From: Nocardia transvalensis NBRC 15921
GTDB taxonomy: Bacteria; Actinomycetota; Actinomycetes; Mycobacteriales; Mycobacteriaceae
Direction: 5' to 3'
Assembly: GCF_000308875.1 (NCBI RefSeq)
Contig: NZ_BAGL01000059.1
Span: forward strand, 1 to 64,000
DNA: 64,000 bases
The position numbers were made by a program, and so were the translations under genes. Below, in pieces: positions 6,942-14,111 of the stretch. The notes beneath the pieces were generated by a model. It saw only the letters and a program-made list of their open reading frames with translations, ran no database searches and was not told the origin of the DNA. Position 1 is the first letter of the stretch; each line of letters begins with the position of its first letter.

Positions 6942-8528
6942 TTGACCCAGTTGGTGTTGGTGTTCGTGCTGGCGTTCGCGACCATTCTGGCGCAGCCGCT
7001 GGGCCGCCAGACCGGCCTCGCCCCCGCGGTCCTGATGACGGTGTTCGGGCTGGTGCTGGCGGTGCTGCCGTTCGTGCCGAATATCGATATCAACCCCGAG
7101 CTGATCCTGCCGATGGTGTTGCCGCCGCTGCTGTACGCGTCGGCGCGGCGCACGTCCTGGCAGCAGTTCGCGGACAACGCCGGGGCCATCCTGCTGCGCG
7201 CGGTCGGGCTGGTGATCGCGACGGCCGTCGCCGTGGCCGCGGTCTTCCACCTCTGGTACCCGGCGTTGCCGCTCGGTGCGGCGCTGGCACTGGGTGCGGT
7301 GGTGGCGCCGCCGGATCCGGTCGCGGTCAGCGCGATGGCCGACCGGCTCGGGCTGCCGCGCCGCCTGATCTCGGTGCTCGAGGGCGAGGGCCTGTTCAAC
7401 GACGTCACCGCGGTGGTGCTCTACGAGGTGGCCGTGCAGGCCGTGGTCACCGGGCACTTCTCGGCCTGGCACACGGCGCTGGACTTCCTGGTGTCGGCGG
7501 TGGTCGCGATCGCGGTCGGCCTGGCGCTGGGCTGGGCCGGGGGCAAGCTGATGCGCACACTCGACGAGGCCGCCTGGCAGGTGGCGCTCGGCCTGCTGCT
7601 GCCGTTCGCGGCCTACGGGCTGGCCGATCTGTGGCACGGGTCGGCGGTGCTGGCGGTGCTGCTGTGCGCGCTGTATCTGACCGATGCGGCCACCGATTTC
7701 AGCGACAGCGACTATCGCATCGTCGGCGATTCGTTCTGGGATGTCATCGACATGCTGGTGACCGGCGTGGCCTTCGGACTCATCGGACTCGAACTGAGCA
7801 ATGTCCTCGCCGCGACCGGACCGGACTGGCAGCGGCTGCTGGGCGGGGCGGCCGCGGTCATCGCCGTGGTGGTGCTGCTGCGGCTGGTCTGGCTGCTGCT
7901 CACCACCGAGGTGTTCCAGCGCTGGTGGCGACGTCGCGACGCGGACGAGCCCTACACCTGGCGGGAATCGCTCGTGACCTGGTGGGCGGGCATGCGCGGG
8001 GTGGTCACCGTCGCCCTGGCCCTGGCCGTTCCGCTGGTGACCGACGACGGGACGCCGTTCCCGGGTCGCGCCGAGGTGCTGTTCATCGCCTTCGCCGTCG
8101 TGCTGTTCACGCTGCTGCTGCAGGGACCGACGCTCCCGGCCGTGGTGCGGGCGACCGGCGTCGAGGCCGATACCGAACAGGAACGCGCGCTGGAGAAGCG
8201 GCTGTGGACCCGCGTCCTGCGGGCCGAACTGGCCCGGCTCGAGGAGATCGCCGACAGCGAGGATCTGCCCGACGAGGTCTACCAGCGCATGCGCGAGGGC
8301 TTCGAGCGGCGCCTGGCCCGCGCCGATCCGGACGCGGCCGAGGCCACCGACGCCAAGGCCCTGGACAAGGCCATGCGGTTCACCGGCAAGATGCGGGCGA
8401 TCAGCGGTGAGGTTCTCGAGGCGGGCCGCACCGAGGCGCTCGCCGCGCGGCGCGAACCCGGTATCCCGCCGGATCTCGTCGATCGGCTGATGCGCCGCAT
8501 GGACCTCCGGCCGATGTCGCCGATGTAG
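6942..8528 (+). CDS. Na+/H+ antiporter, CPA1 family
   Basis: Integral membrane exchanger using the proton gradient to expel Na+ or other monovalent cations. About 12 membrane segments are visible from residue 1. VAPPDPVAVSAMADRLGLPRRLISVLEGEGLFND contains the conserved Asp and the EGEGLFND signature of this family, and WWAGMRGVVTVALALAVP the MRG motif. A ~110-residue soluble helical tail follows. I choose TTG 6942 because GGAGG lies 10 bases upstream and the protein then starts at the first membrane helix (528 residues, the usual length); the in-frame ATG at 6762 would add 60 low-complexity residues. Confidence 0.9.
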   Translation: MTQLVLVFVLAFATILAQPLGRQTGLAPAVLMTVFGLVLAVLPFVPNIDINPELILPMVLPPLLYASARRTSWQQFADNAGAILLRAVGLVIATAVAVAAVFHLWYPALPLGAALALGAVVAPPDPVAVSAMADRLGLPRRLISVLEGEGLFNDVTAVVLYEVAVQAVVTGHFSAWHTALDFLVSAVVAIAVGLALGWAGGKLMRTLDEAAWQVALGLLLPFAAYGLADLWHGSAVLAVLLCALYLTDAATDFSDSDYRIVGDSFWDVIDMLVTGVAFGLIGLELSNVLAATGPDWQRLLGGAAAVIAVVVLLRLVWLLLTTEVFQRWWRRRDADEPYTWRESLVTWWAGMRGVVTVALALAVPLVTDDGTPFPGRAEVLFIAFAVVLFTLLLQGPTLPAVVRATGVEADTEQERALEKRLWTRVLRAELARLEEIADSEDLPDEVYQRMREGFERRLARADPDAAEATDAKALDKAMRFTGKMRAISGEVLEAGRTEALAARREPGIPPDLVDRLMRRMDLRPMSPM

Positions 8529-8720
8529 TCCCGAAAGCATTACCCCGCAGGATATTTCAGAATTCCCGAACGATCGGTCCGGTGAGTTCCGTCGCCTCAC
8601 ATGGCGTCAAGTGGGCTGAACACATCGCGCCGCGCCGATTTCCGGCAGCCGGCGCGCTGGCTACCTGCGCGCATGAGCCCCAGCAAATCGAGCTAATTTC
8701 ACTGATTACTCTCCGGTAAA

Positions 8721-8749
8721 TTTACTACCTGCGAGTATGCGGCTATCGT
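8721..8749 (+). promoter_or_regulatory. Possible promoter of the MHYT gene
   Basis: TTTACT (8721-8726) and TATCGT (8744-8749) are separated by 17 bases in an otherwise empty, relatively AT-rich 275-bp gap. Both hexamers match consensus only partly. Confidence 0.3.
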
Positions 8750-8803
8750 TCGGCGATATTGCCGTCGAGTGGTCGACGGGAATCATTCTGGCAAGGAGCT
8801 CGC

Positions 8804-9628
8804 ATGCTGGAAATCGATCACTTCACCTACGGGTGGCTGACCCCCGTCGCGGCCTACGTCATGTCCGTCGTCGGCTCGCTGCTGGCGCTGCGCTGCATGG
8901 TGCGCGCCCGCGCCGGCGGCGGGCACGGCGGCTGGATCGCCACGGCGGCCGTCGCCCTCGGCGGCACCGGGATCTGGGTCATGCATTTCATTGCGATGCT
9001 GGGCTTTTCGGTGCGCACGGCGACCATTCGCTACGACATCCCGCTCACCCTGATCAGTGCGGTGATCGCGATGTCGGTGGTCTGGGCGGGGCTATCGATC
9101 GTGGTGCGGCGACCGGACAGCACCGCCGCGCTGCTGACCGGCGGCACGATCACGGGCCTCGGGGTGGGCGCGATGCACTACGCGGGTATGTGGGCGATGA
9201 AAACCGATGTGGCCGTGCGGTATACGGCGTGGGTGGTGCTGCTGTCACTGATCATCGCCGTCGTGGCCGCGACCGCGGCGCTGTGGTTCGCGCTGCACGT
9301 GCGCGGCATCGCGGCCACCGCCGGCGCGGCCCTGACGATGGGCGTGGCGGTGTGCGGGATGCACTACACCGGCATGTTCGCCATGCACGTCCAGATGGGC
9401 GCGCACGTCCACGCCCCCGGCGGTGCGCAGGCCCACCAGCTGCTCACACCGCTGCTCATCGGCGTCAGCATGGTCACCATGCTGCTGCTGTTGCAGGTCG
9501 GGATCACCGATATCGACGAGCCGGACCTCCGCCGCATCCAGGGCCAGCGGGCCAGCCGCTACTGGCCCAGCCGCACCCACACCTCCGATACGCACCCGGA
9601 CGACTACGGGCTGCCCCGGCATCGCTGA
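8804..9628 (+). CDS. MHYT-domain membrane sensor protein
   Basis: MHYT domains are seven-helix membrane modules thought to bind copper and sense O2, CO or NO. Three repeats of the signature are visible: MHFIAMLGF, MHYAGMWAM and MHYTGMFAM, each followed by membrane segments. There is no attached GGDEF, EAL or kinase domain: after the last helix only a ~40-residue polar tail remains (274 residues total), so this is a stand-alone MHYT protein and its output partner is unknown. ATG 8804 has AAGGAG 5 bases upstream; the longer frame from 8759 lacks this. Confidence 0.88.
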   Translation: MLEIDHFTYGWLTPVAAYVMSVVGSLLALRCMVRARAGGGHGGWIATAAVALGGTGIWVMHFIAMLGFSVRTATIRYDIPLTLISAVIAMSVVWAGLSIVVRRPDSTAALLTGGTITGLGVGAMHYAGMWAMKTDVAVRYTAWVVLLSLIIAVVAATAALWFALHVRGIAATAGAALTMGVAVCGMHYTGMFAMHVQMGAHVHAPGGAQAHQLLTPLLIGVSMVTMLLLLQVGITDIDEPDLRRIQGQRASRYWPSRTHTSDTHPDDYGLPRHR

Positions 9629-9709
9629 CGTGACGCTGCCCCGCCGCACCGGGGTGATTCGTGGCGCGTCGGCGAGCGGGGCAGCCGCCCGCGCGCGAAA
9701 CTGGCTGGC

Positions 9710-10501
9710 GTGGCCACCTCCGTACTGCACCACTACCACTCCCCCTGGCTCCGGACCGTCGATATCGCGGCGGCGACGCGGACACTGCGGGACTGGTGGC
9801 GCGGTCCCGAGCGGATCTATCGCGCCGGGCGGGCGGCGCACAACTATCTCGCCGGCGCGCCCGCCAGCTGCGCCTACGCGTTCACGCTGTTCGTGACGTG
9901 GTGGACGCTGCGCGGCATCAGCGATTTCGCCGGGCACCGCCTGATCCTCTCGGCGTCCACCAACCTGCACAACATGCGCCGCGATCCGGTCCAGGTGCTG
10001 GTGGCCTCGGCGTTCTGGACCGAGGGCGGATTCCCGTGGACGATCGTCCTCGGATTCCTGACCGTGATGGCCTTCGCCGAGCGCTGGCTGGGCACCGTGC
10101 GCTGGGTGCTGGTCTTCGCCACCGGGCACGTCGGGGCGACCCTGATCACCGTCACCGGCATCGCCTACGCCGTGCACCACCGGCTGATCCCGCTGAAGGT
10201 GGCCGTGGTCTCGGATGTCGGTGCGTCCTACGGGTTTTCGGCCGTACTGGCCGCGCTCGCCTTCCATCTGCGCGGCACGGCCCGGCTGGTGTGGGCGGGC
10301 GCGCTGGTGGCCTGGTACGTCCTGGCCGCCTGGCACGGGCGCACCTTCACCGACTACGGCCACCTCACCGCCGTCCTCATCGGACTCCTCGTCGGCGCCA
10401 TCGCGCTCACCCTCTCGCGGCGACTGGAACGGCGCGCCCGGCGGCGATGGGACAGCGCCGCGCCGATCGAGCAGGAGGAGAGCGGTCTCGGCACGAACTG
10501 A
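9710..10501 (+). CDS. Rhomboid-like membrane protein
   Basis: About six membrane segments in 263 residues. DVGASYGFSAVLAALAFHL resembles the rhomboid GxSx active-site helix, with the Ser present, and DYGHLTAVLIGLLVGAI resembles the last helix that supplies the catalytic His and a Gly pattern. HVGATLIT upstream may correspond to the oxyanion helix. It may therefore be an intramembrane serine protease, but the canonical GxSG is GASY here and activity is uncertain. GTG 9710 is the annotated start; it lies 81 bases after the MHYT gene on the same strand, so co-transcription is plausible. Confidence 0.72.
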   Translation: MATSVLHHYHSPWLRTVDIAAATRTLRDWWRGPERIYRAGRAAHNYLAGAPASCAYAFTLFVTWWTLRGISDFAGHRLILSASTNLHNMRRDPVQVLVASAFWTEGGFPWTIVLGFLTVMAFAERWLGTVRWVLVFATGHVGATLITVTGIAYAVHHRLIPLKVAVVSDVGASYGFSAVLAALAFHLRGTARLVWAGALVAWYVLAAWHGRTFTDYGHLTAVLIGLLVGAIALTLSRRLERRARRRWDSAAPIEQEESGLGTN

Positions 10502-10504
10502 CCG

Positions 10505-10521
10505 CGCGGGCTCAGCCCGCG
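10505..10521. terminator. Short GC-rich hairpin between convergent genes
   Basis: CGCGGGCT and AGCCCGCG flank a single base and overlap the stop codon of the antiporter on the minus strand. No T run follows, so its function is uncertain. Confidence 0.35.
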
Positions 10522-11696
10522 GCGGGCTGGGGACCCCGGAAGCGGCGCACGAGACGCGCGGTGGGCTCGACCACGCGCGCGGCCACCGGCCCCAGGACCG
10601 CCATCAGCAGCACGTAGGCCGACGCGAGCGCGGCCACCTCGTGGTCCACCGTCCCGACCGAAACCGCCAAACCCGCGATGACGACGGAGAATTCGCCGTG
10701 CGCGACCAGAGCGGCCCCGGCCCGCGCCCGGCCCATCCGCCGGATGCCCTGCCGCGCGGCCGCCCACCAGCCGGTGGCGACCTTGGTCAGCACCGTCACC
10801 ACCGCCAGCAGCACCGCCCAGCCCAGCACCGGCGGAATGGCCCGCGGATCGGCGTTGAGGCCGAACGCCACGAAGAAGATCGCCGCGAACAGATCCCGCA
10901 GCGGTTCCAGCAGCCGGGCCGCGTTGCGCGCGGTGGTGCCGGAGATCGCGATGCCGAGCAGAAACGCGCCTACCGCCGCCGAGACGTTCAGCGCTGATGC
11001 CAGCCCCGCCACCAGCAGCGCCGCCCCCAGCAGCTTGAGGAGGAACTCCTCCTTGTCGCTGGCGTCCAGAATCGCCGAGACGTACCGGCCGTAGCGCAGC
11101 GCCACCGTCAGCACGACGGAGATCGCCAGCAGCGCGACGGCCAGGGCGCGCAATCCGGCCAGATAGCCCACCCCCGCCAGCAGCGTCGTGAGGATCGGCA
11201 GGTACACCGCCATCGTCAGGTCCTCGAACACCAGAATCGACAGCACCACCGGCGTCTCCCGGTTACCCAGCCGACCCAGATCGTTGAGCACCTTGGCGGC
11301 GATCCCGGACGACGAGATGTAGGTGACGCCGCCCATGGTCACGGCCCCCACCGTCCCCCAGCCGAGCAGCAGTGCCACCACCACGCCCGGGGTCGCGTTG
11401 GCGACGAGGTCGAACAGGCCCGCCAGCCACGAGCGCTGCAATCCGGTCACCAGCTCGGGCGCCGTGTACTCGAGGCCGAGCAGCAACAGCAGCAGCACCA
11501 CCCCGATCTCCCCCGCGATATGCCCGAACTCGCTGGCCGACCGCAGTTCGATCACGCCGCCCTTGCCGAAGGCCAGGCCGCCCAGCAGGTACAGCGGGAT
11601 GGGCGACATTCCGAAACGGCCGGCCACACGCCCGAGGACGCCGAGCACGAACAAGATCGAACCGAGTTGTATCAGCGCCAGCGAGGTGGGGCCCAC
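10512..11696 (-). CDS. Monovalent cation:proton antiporter, CPA2 family (KhtU-like)
   Basis: Integral membrane K+(Na+)/H+ antiporter of the KefB/KhtU type. The 394 residues form about 12 hydrophobic segments beginning ALIQLGSILFVLGVLGR. LLLLLLGLEYTAPEL and the later FVAFGLNADPRAIPPV follow CPA2 pattern, and there is no cytoplasmic TrkA-N domain, unlike KefB/KefC. Instead the separate TrkA-C protein encoded 4 bp upstream is the likely regulatory subunit, as in Bacillus KhtTU. This pair probably limits cytoplasmic K+ or pH under stress. Confidence 0.88.
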   Translation of the reverse strand: MGPTSLALIQLGSILFVLGVLGRVAGRFGMSPIPLYLLGGLAFGKGGVIELRSASEFGHIAGEIGVVLLLLLLGLEYTAPELVTGLQRSWLAGLFDLVANATPGVVVALLLGWGTVGAVTMGGVTYISSSGIAAKVLNDLGRLGNRETPVVLSILVFEDLTMAVYLPILTTLLAGVGYLAGLRALAVALLAISVVLTVALRYGRYVSAILDASDKEEFLLKLLGAALLVAGLASALNVSAAVGAFLLGIAISGTTARNAARLLEPLRDLFAAIFFVAFGLNADPRAIPPVLGWAVLLAVVTVLTKVATGWWAAARQGIRRMGRARAGAALVAHGEFSVVIAGLAVSVGTVDHEVAALASAYVLLMAVLGPVAARVVEPTARLVRRFRGPQPAAG

Positions 11697-11700
11697 CGCC

Positions 11701-12183
11701 TCACCCGTCGGTCAGGATCGCCAGGGCCGTATCCAAACCATCGGGGGTGCCGACGACGACCAGTAGATCTCCCGCGGAGAGGACGAACTCGGGCCCCGGC
11801 GACGGATGCGCCTGCCCGGCCCGCATCACCGCGACAATCGAGGCCTTCGTGCGCGTGCGCATCCGCGTCTCGCCGAGCATGCGGCCACCGAACGGCGACC
11901 GCTCGCCGACCGGCAGCTGCCGGGTGACGATCCCCGGCATATCGCGGTGATCGGCATTGAGGCGCTCCACCAGCTGCGGCGCGCCGAGCAGATTGGCCAG
12001 CGCCGCGGCCTCGTCGGTGGTGAGCGGGACCTGGGCGGCGCAGTCGTCCGGATCCTCCTGTTTGGAGATGATGAGGTCGAGACCACCGTCGCGGTGCGCG
12101 ACCACGCCGACCCGGCGGCCGGACCGCACCTCGAAATCCTTGCGTACCCCGATCCCCGGCAGGGCAGTCACGTCGACGTTCAC
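11701..12183 (-). CDS. Cation:proton antiporter regulatory subunit (KhtT-like, TrkA-C domain)
   Basis: Cytoplasmic regulator of the neighbouring antiporter. The 160-residue protein starts VNVDVTALPGIGVRKDFEVRSGRRVGVV, as KhtT proteins do, and ends in a RCK_C/TrkA-C domain (GRMLGETRMRTRTKASIVAVMR ... PEFVLSAGDLLVVVGT). In Bacillus the KhtT partner gates KhtU in response to pH and cyclic nucleotides; whether that holds here is inference. GTG 12183 has a TACTCT -10 box 6 bases upstream and no ribosome binding site, so the mRNA is probably leaderless. Only 4 bp separate it from the transporter gene. Confidence 0.88.
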   Translation of the reverse strand: MNVDVTALPGIGVRKDFEVRSGRRVGVVAHRDGGLDLIISKQEDPDDCAAQVPLTTDEAAALANLLGAPQLVERLNADHRDMPGIVTRQLPVGERSPFGGRMLGETRMRTRTKASIVAVMRAGQAHPSPGPEFVLSAGDLLVVVGTPDGLDTALAILTDG

Positions 12184-12189
12184 CCGTTC

Positions 12190-12195
12190 AGAGTA
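12190..12195 (-). promoter_or_regulatory. -10 box TACTCT of the khtT-khtU pair (leaderless)
   Basis: On the minus strand TACTCT is followed by GAACGG and then the GTG start. The hexamer and the two following bases are the same as before the DUF3093 gene. Confidence 0.55.
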
Positions 12196-12218
12196 GGACC
12201 TGGGCGGACACATTCGGC

Positions 12219-12608
12219 TCAGGCGGGTCCCGGCGGCTCCGGGGTGCCGAACGATCCGTCCGGGCCGGGGCGGTAGTCGGTGACGGCCGTGACCGCCGCG
12301 ACCGGCAGTGGGCCGTACAGGTGCGGGAAGCGCATCGAGGCCGGGTCGCCGGGGACGCCGGGCTCCCATCGCAGGGGCGCGTCGAGACGTCCCGGATCGA
12401 GCCACAGCAGCACCAGATCCATCCGGCCGGCGTACAGGCGGTTGGCGGGCAGGTGCACCTGGCGCACAGTGGACAGATGGACGAAGCCCGTGTCGTCCAG
12501 CGACGGTGGCCGACGTGCCGCCGTATCCCGATCGGCCTCCCACTCGGCCCGTGTACACATGTGAACCAGGGTGTCTGCCTTGGCATTTCGGGCGTCGTCG
12601 GCATCCAT
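12219..12608 (-). CDS. DUF952 domain-containing protein
   Basis: Small soluble protein (129 residues from ATG 12608). DUF952 hallmarks are visible: LVHMCTRAEWEADR at the front, GFVHLSTVRQVHLPANRLYAG in the middle, LVLLWLDPGRLDAPLRWEP and FPHLYGPLPVAAV near the end. Some family members are called glutathione S-transferase-like, but no reaction is established. The frame can be extended upstream to 12746, but that adds Gly/Arg-rich sequence without similarity, so I prefer the ATG at 12606-12608. It is followed on the same strand, after about 36 bp, by khtT. Confidence 0.85.
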   Translation of the reverse strand: MDADDARNAKADTLVHMCTRAEWEADRDTAARRPPSLDDTGFVHLSTVRQVHLPANRLYAGRMDLVLLWLDPGRLDAPLRWEPGVPGDPASMRFPHLYGPLPVAAVTAVTDYRPGPDGSFGTPEPPGPA

Positions 12609-12982
12609 CGCTCGACCATAACCGTTCTCGCCGCCCGCGGCACGCCCTCGGAAACCCCCAGTGGCCTCGAAGTTTGCCATAAGCGGAGAGTAATTGTCGT
12701 GCTGCCGGGGTAGTCTCCGGTTAGACAACTGGATCGGCCTGTTCACGGAAGTGGGTACCTACATTCGCCCCGCGCCGGCCTGGTGTTCGCTTTCCGCGAA
12801 ACACCTGGTCGTGTTAGGGAAAACACAAAGGAACATCTCCGGGAACAAAGCCCCCGTCCCGAACGTCTGACAAAGTAGTCATAGCCCCTGCTGGGAAGTA
12901 GCGGTAGCGAGCTCGCGGAAGGGACCGCGGGCCCCACACCAGGCGAACGGTCTTCTGCGCCGGGAGCCAGGACGGAGGAGTC
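12609..12982. other. 374-bp intergenic region between divergent genes
   Basis: No gene is supported. On the + strand a possible ECF-type promoter for the DUF7455 gene is seen (GGAAC 12842-12846, 17 bases, CGTC 12864-12867), leaving a ~110-base leader. A second GGAAC occurs at 12830. Other content is A-rich for this genome (AAAACACAAAGG around 12820) but shows no RNA structure that I recognise. Confidence 0.4.
12842..12867 (+). promoter_or_regulatory. Possible ECF-type promoter (GGAAC-N17-CGTC)
   Basis: The pair of elements fits the SigE/SigH-like pattern of Actinobacteria. The downstream gene is the small CxxC protein at 12983. Evidence is the motif alone. Confidence 0.3.
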
Positions 12983-13177
12983 ATGCCAGGAACACTGACT
13001 AGCACCCCACTGACTGCGGTCGACCGTTGCGACCGTTGCGGGGCGGCCGCGCGCGTGCGCGCGACCCTTCCCGGTGGTGGCGAGTTGCTCTTCTGCCAGC
13101 ATCACGCCAATGAGCACATGGATCGTCTCCGTGAACTCGAAGCCGTGATCGACACGGAGTCGGCACCGGCGCTGTAA
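12983..13177 (+). CDS. DUF7455-type small zinc-ribbon protein
   Basis: A 64-residue protein common in Actinobacteria, often near sigma-factor genes. DRCDRCGAAARVRATLPGGGELLFCQHHANEH supplies CxxC and CxHH, a plausible four-ligand zinc site, followed by a short helix (MDRLRELEAVIDTE). Function is unknown; M. tuberculosis Rv2708c near sigB is a likely relative. GGAGG lies 4-5 bases before ATG 12983 and a good terminator follows, so it is probably a single-gene transcript. Confidence 0.85.
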   Translation: MPGTLTSTPLTAVDRCDRCGAAARVRATLPGGGELLFCQHHANEHMDRLRELEAVIDTESAPAL

Positions 13178-13229
13178 TCAGCTCCTTCAGTCCGATCTAC
13201 GAACAACTGAACCCTCCAACAGAACATCC

Positions 13230-13257
13230 CAGCGGGCGGCCTCCAGGCCGTCCGCTG
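13230..13257. terminator. Hairpin terminator between the DUF7455 and tetR genes
   Basis: CAGCGGGCGGCCT pairs with AGGCCGTCCGCTG (one mismatch) around 2 bases, followed by TTGTGTT. It lies between two convergent genes. Confidence 0.7.
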
Positions 13258-13281
13258 TTGTGTTCGCTGTAGTGGGCGAGG

Positions 13282-14031
13282 TCATCCCAGCTCGGCTTCG
13301 ATACCGGTGAGCAGCCGTTCCAGTCCGTAGGCGTACGCGCCGTCGGGATCGCCCGGCGCCTGATACTTCTGCCCCACCATCGCGCCCACCCGCGACGACA
13401 GCGGGAACTCGGATTCCGGCATGACCTGAGTCAGCAAGGGGCCGTGCACTTCCCACCACTGGGCATCGCTCATCTCGCGGGCGCTGCGCCGCGCGGCGAC
13501 GGCCATGCGCGCGTTGCCGGTGGCGAATTCCGAGAGCACCGCGATCACCCGGTCCATCGCCAGATCGGTCAGCCCGATGCCGTCGAGGGCGGCCAGCTGC
13601 CGCTCGTAGCGGCGCAGCCGCCCCGGCCCCAGGACCAGCCGCCACGGCGGCACCTCCAGCAGCCACGGGTGGGCCAGCAGCTCCCCGCGCACCAGATCGG
13701 CGATCGCGGCCAGGCGCTCACGCACCGGCAGGCCCGGATCGATCGGCGCGTCCTCGGCGGCGACCGCGTCCACCATCAGGATGATCAGGGCCTCTTTACT
13801 GGGTACGTAGGTGTAGAGGCTCATGGGGCCCAGACCGAGTTCGGCGGCGACCGCGCGCACGGACACCCGGTCGTAGCCGTCGCGATCGGCGACCTCGACC
13901 GCGACGCGCACCACCTCGTCCACGCTGACCGCCTGTTTGGGGCCGCGCGCGCCCGGACGGGGCGGGAGCACCTGCCGCCAGAGCAGACTCATCAGCTGTT
14001 TCGCCTGTTCGACGGCGGTTTCGTCGATCAC
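13282..14031 (-). CDS. TetR family regulator (TetR_C_1 type)
   Basis: Repressor with an N-terminal helix-turn-helix: VSVDEVVRVAVEVADRDGYDRVSVRAVAAELGLGPMSLYTYVPSKEALIILMVDAVAAE (residues ~34-92). The C-terminal ligand domain (PIDPGLPVRERLAAIADLVRGELLAHPWLLEV) has the TetR_C_1 pattern found in TetR and relatives. Length 249. GTG 14031 is preceded by GAGGAG. It is divergent from the SNF2 helicase gene, and a CGTACG-c-CGTACG palindrome lies between them, so it probably represses itself and that gene. The inducer is unknown. Confidence 0.9.
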   Translation of the reverse strand: MIDETAVEQAKQLMSLLWRQVLPPRPGARGPKQAVSVDEVVRVAVEVADRDGYDRVSVRAVAAELGLGPMSLYTYVPSKEALIILMVDAVAAEDAPIDPGLPVRERLAAIADLVRGELLAHPWLLEVPPWRLVLGPGRLRRYERQLAALDGIGLTDLAMDRVIAVLSEFATGNARMAVAARRSAREMSDAQWWEVHGPLLTQVMPESEFPLSSRVGAMVGQKYQAPGDPDGAYAYGLERLLTGIEAELG

Positions 14032-14068
14032 GGCACTCCTCGCGGAATATCGGTTCGATGGACGGGGT

Positions 14069-14091
14069 TACAATACCTCGTACGCCGTACG
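14069..14091. promoter_or_regulatory. Divergent promoters with palindromic operator (tetR / SNF2)
   Basis: TACAAT (14069-14074, +) overlaps TATTGT read on the minus strand (14070-14075), giving back-to-back -10 boxes. Just beyond is the 13-bp palindrome CGTACG-c-CGTACG (14079-14091). Bound repressor would cover the + start site and the minus spacer. Confidence 0.5.
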
Positions 14092-14111
14092 TAGATATAG
14101 GAGGGGCCGCT

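Noticed and set aside
6705..8600. A 631-codon open frame on the minus strand opposite the CPA1 antiporter
   Set aside because: His/Arg/Gln-rich, low-complexity product with no motif; it is the antisense of the antiporter gene, a common artefact of high-GC codon bias.
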